Of a stretch of 64,000 bases of DNA, positions 61,126 to 64,000 are shown piece by piece. Location of the stretch: the NCBI GenBank assembly GCA_020086605.1, contig JACBWW010000020.1:12770898-12834897 (forward strand). Reading direction: 5' to 3'. Origin of the DNA: Lanius collurio. Lineage: Eukaryota > Chordata > Aves > Passeriformes > Laniidae. Both the position numbers and the translations under genes were made by a program. The stretch's first letter is position 1. Each line of letters opens with the position of its first letter. The notes under the pieces are model-generated. The model made no database searches, was not told where the DNA came from, and was given only the letters and a program-made list of their open reading frames with translations.

Positions 61126-64000
61126 AAGGTAGAGCTCCCATTTCCCTCTGACACGTGGGAGGGGGTGTCACCTCCCTCTGACCACTCCCTCCCCTCCCAT
61201 CCAGCACTAACAATGAAGTTCTGCCCCATGGGGCTTTCCTGCGAGAACCCCCATCTCCCCTGGCAAGGAGAAATCCCACATTCCTTGGGGATCTCCCTTG
61301 ACACACCTGTGAGTTTCTTGCTGCACAGCTTCTGTACTTATGAAGGGCTGTCCCCTGCCCACATCATACACACAGCCCCCACCAACTGCTGCAGCCCATG
61401 TACACACACAGACACACAGGCATGGCATTCTGCCTAGCCCTAGGAAAACTCAGTGCTGCCCACTTGGGCAGCAAAATTTCCTTACATACTACACCCCAGC
61501 CTGAAACTGCATCTGCACCCAGGTCTCCCAGCACCTGCTTCTCAAAGGCATCCACAGTGGCTTTTTCTCTCACTGTAATATGATCTGATTCACACTCAGA
61601 GTTGTGTGACGTGACGCACACCCTTGAATTCACCCATGTTATATTTAACAGTGGAAACAGTCCAGTATCCTCAGGCCCACATGTGGGATGCAGCAGTGAG
61701 TTTCCTTGTGTTGGTTGTGGTGATGGCACCACACTGCTCGAGGTCACCACTCAAGCTTGGCCTCACAAGTGACTCCCTCTTCAAGGCCGAATAAACTCTC
61801 TATTTCTATCTGCATACCACCTAACTCTGGCCACTGCTATAATGGCAGACAGCCTTTAAATTAGTCTAGTAAATTCAGGGGGAAAAAGTAGGGATATATA
61901 TGAAGTGACTGATGAAGAAAACCAGCAGAGCATTTACCTCTGGATCCTTGATGGTACTCATGAGTCACGAGAGCATGCTCACATCAGTAGCTCTGAAGAC
62001 AAGAGAAAGCAAACATTAAATTGACAAATAATTAAGGTTAGCCAAGCATAACTTAAGAATTTATTTCCAGAGGATAAAACCATGATTGCTGGCAAGTTGA
62101 GATGTCCTGAAGGATAAAAAACTACATTAATTTAACCCCCACACTGCTATAACACTTCCTCTGGGACTTCTCAGATGGAATGAGCTCTGTAGACCATGTG
62201 TTACAAACCTAACACTTCAGGAAGCGTTCAGACTGACTGCACTTTCTTTGCACAAAAGATCTGTGGATGTTCAATAGATCTGGAAGCTCTGGAACATGTC
62301 TGGCTTACCATGCATGCTCAATTTTGTTGAAAAACATGAGTGAGCAGGGCAAATCTAGAATCCAGGACACTTCAGACTTATCTGAAGACTAGAGATTCAC
62401 ACAAGCAGAACAATATTCTCTGAATTCCACAGGACTTTCAGGCTGGCTGTGCACATACCAGGTAGCTAATCTTTGCATGTGCTGTAGAAACAGTGCAGGT
62501 TTCCAAATTTATGTCAGCTCAGGCAAGGATCGCTCACGCCGTCACTGAGCAGGGCTTCCCATTGGCTGGAGCCCCTGGCGCTCCGAGGCTCAGTATCGGA
62601 GCATATCTGCAAGGAAAATGGGGCATTGTCAGGAGCACTCAGATCTGAGGGGGGTCTGTGTTGGCCCCATGGCAACAACAAGGGCTTGCTCCTCTCCTCT
62701 TCACCTCTGACATACATATGCTTTCTTCTTCAGACAGCCTGTGCCTGGTGTCAGTGTCCTGAAGGTTGCGCTTGTTTGTACTAGCGCAGATGGGAGGAGC
62801 CCATGCAATGCTAATGATATGCTGTAGGTACCTGTTAAGCCATTTTACAGACACTTGTGAGCCTTTATAGTTTAAAGGGACAAGTGCAGTGAGTTACATG
62901 TAAATGAGGTCTGGCTTAGTGTCACAGCATCTATAAAGGACTGAAGTGAGTCAAATAAACCAGGGAGCCCTTTTGTTCTCTGCATTACTGCAGGCAAAGC
63001 AGAGGCTGGAGTCGCCGCTGGTGGGAAACAGGAGTTTGTTAGCACAGCCAGAGGCACAGCCAGAGACACTGCCCTAAAGAAGAGTGTACCTGCCAGGAAC
63101 AGGGTGTAGCAGAACCCTCTCCCTGCCAAACCCTAGCCAGCAGGTTGGGATTGGCACTGAAGGGGATGCCAGCAGCAGTCCTGGAGGTAGGGAAAAGCTG
63201 CATACAAGCTCTCCCATCCCAAATCCCTAGAGCCAGTTTCCCACCCAGCATCACTGCCTGCTACTCAGAGGATGAACCCAAGAAGAAACGTGATGAAGGG
63301 AAAACCAAGAAAAGGTGAAAATGGCTAGGGAAGTCAAGCTCGTACCTATGGCCAAGTTCCCGGAGCTATGCAGTTTGCTAGGAGGTAACACTTGTGATAC
63401 CACAGCTTCAATCCATGAACAAATAAAGTGGTATTATTTTGCCCACTGCAGTGCAACTTCAGTTATGATGCTTAAAGAAGGCAAAAGCCTGGCAGGATTT
63501 TTAAAAGGACCTGAAACTGCCTTGAACAATGAGGGATCCAGAGTTGCCTTCTTGTACATTCATCTCACAAGACCTCGGTGATGGAGACAATGAAGGATTT
63601 TTTTCCAAAAGGCTGGTATTTTTGTGAGTCTGTTCTTCCAAATTCTTCCATCTTTCTACATTAGTATTAGCCATATCTGAAAACCAACACCAGAAACTGA
63701 ACTAGAAATGATATTTCTTCTCTATTAGTCTGGATGCTGATCTGAGGGGGTAGAGGGGCTGATGCAACTGAACAGAGATCTGAGATTTTTAACTCCACTG
63801 ACTTTCATGAAGATATTCCTGATTTGCACATACAATGTGCTTGGTCACCTCTTGGTAAAGTTTTGTTTTCACAAACACCACCTTGCCACAGCTAGCAGTA
63901 ATTGCTGAGGATAGTTCCTACAGTGGAGTTGGTGTCTGTTGGAGCAAATTGCTGGTTCCCCCTTCAGATGGTCATTCCTGATCATCAGGAAAAAGTCATT
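61126..64000. other. Unique sequence, no gene seen
   Basis: Moderately GC-rich around 61,130-61,440 and 62,520-62,720. The latter holds an inverted CCAAT box (CCATTGG at 62,559-62,565) and an RFX-like half site (CCATGGCAAC at 62,667-62,676), which is weak evidence for a regulatory element. An ATG frame of 50 codons at 63,166-63,318 ends in a Glu/Asp/Lys-rich tail but has no known relative. No gene called. Confidence 0.4.

Noticed and set aside
61700..61830. Possible LTR end with GCCGAATAAACTCTC
   Set aside because: A polyadenylation signal alone is not enough. I found no TG...CA edges, TATA box or target duplication around it.
63166..63318. 50-codon ATG frame ending in a Glu/Asp/Lys-rich tail followed by AAAAGGTGAAA
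   Set aside because: The acidic-basic tail and a donor-like site made it look like a coding exon, but I see no acceptor, no domain and no relative.

Overview
The window looks like gene-poor nuclear DNA from a passerine bird. Three things point that way: CR1 LINE fragments with the typical avian 3' end, a tRNA-Ile-headed SINE with a CR1-type tail (the TguSINE1 type described from songbirds), and several endogenous-retrovirus LTRs. I find no intact protein-coding gene of the host. Most open frames are short, many start with non-ATG codons, and they show no domain. The sequence is consistent with an intergenic desert or a very large intron.

Layout. 2.6-3.2 kb holds an old CR1 on the minus strand with a recognisable reverse-transcriptase remnant. 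8.3-8.9 kb holds a better preserved, 5'-truncated CR1 on the minus strand. 11.19-11.83 kb is a solo LTR on the minus strand, and 39.06-39.71 kb is a second copy of the same family on the plus strand; both have target-site duplications. 16.9-17.2 and 35.3-35.5 kb are CR1 tails on the plus strand. 29.20-29.49 kb is a different solo LTR with a perfect 6-bp target-site duplication. 36.0-36.3 kb is a dense, orphan CpG island. 40.93-41.07 kb is the tRNA-Ile SINE. About 61 kb holds a faint ancient amniote repeat. The rest is unique AT-rich sequence with scattered simple repeats.

The most interesting object lies at 43.70-46.05 kb on the minus strand. It is a compact LTR element without pol. Its order is: partial 5' LTR, tRNA-primed-type binding site, an unrecognised reading frame in the gag position, a GC-rich Ala/Pro/Gly segment, an intronless cold-shock domain of the Y-box (YBX) type with a new Pro/Tyr/Phe-rich tail, a purine tract, and a complete 3' LTR. 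I read it as a non-autonomous retroviral element that captured a host Y-box mRNA. It is now broken by frameshifts and lacks its 5' U3. The solo LTR at 29.2 kb is a relative of its LTR.

Other leads are a candidate 113-bp exon with good splice signals at 56.9-57.0 kb (minus strand), two perfect inverted repeats (35.58 and 52.85 kb), and a 36-bp dispersed repeat at 26.3 and 27.7 kb. All repeat assignments were made by eye from recognised consensus features, without database searches.
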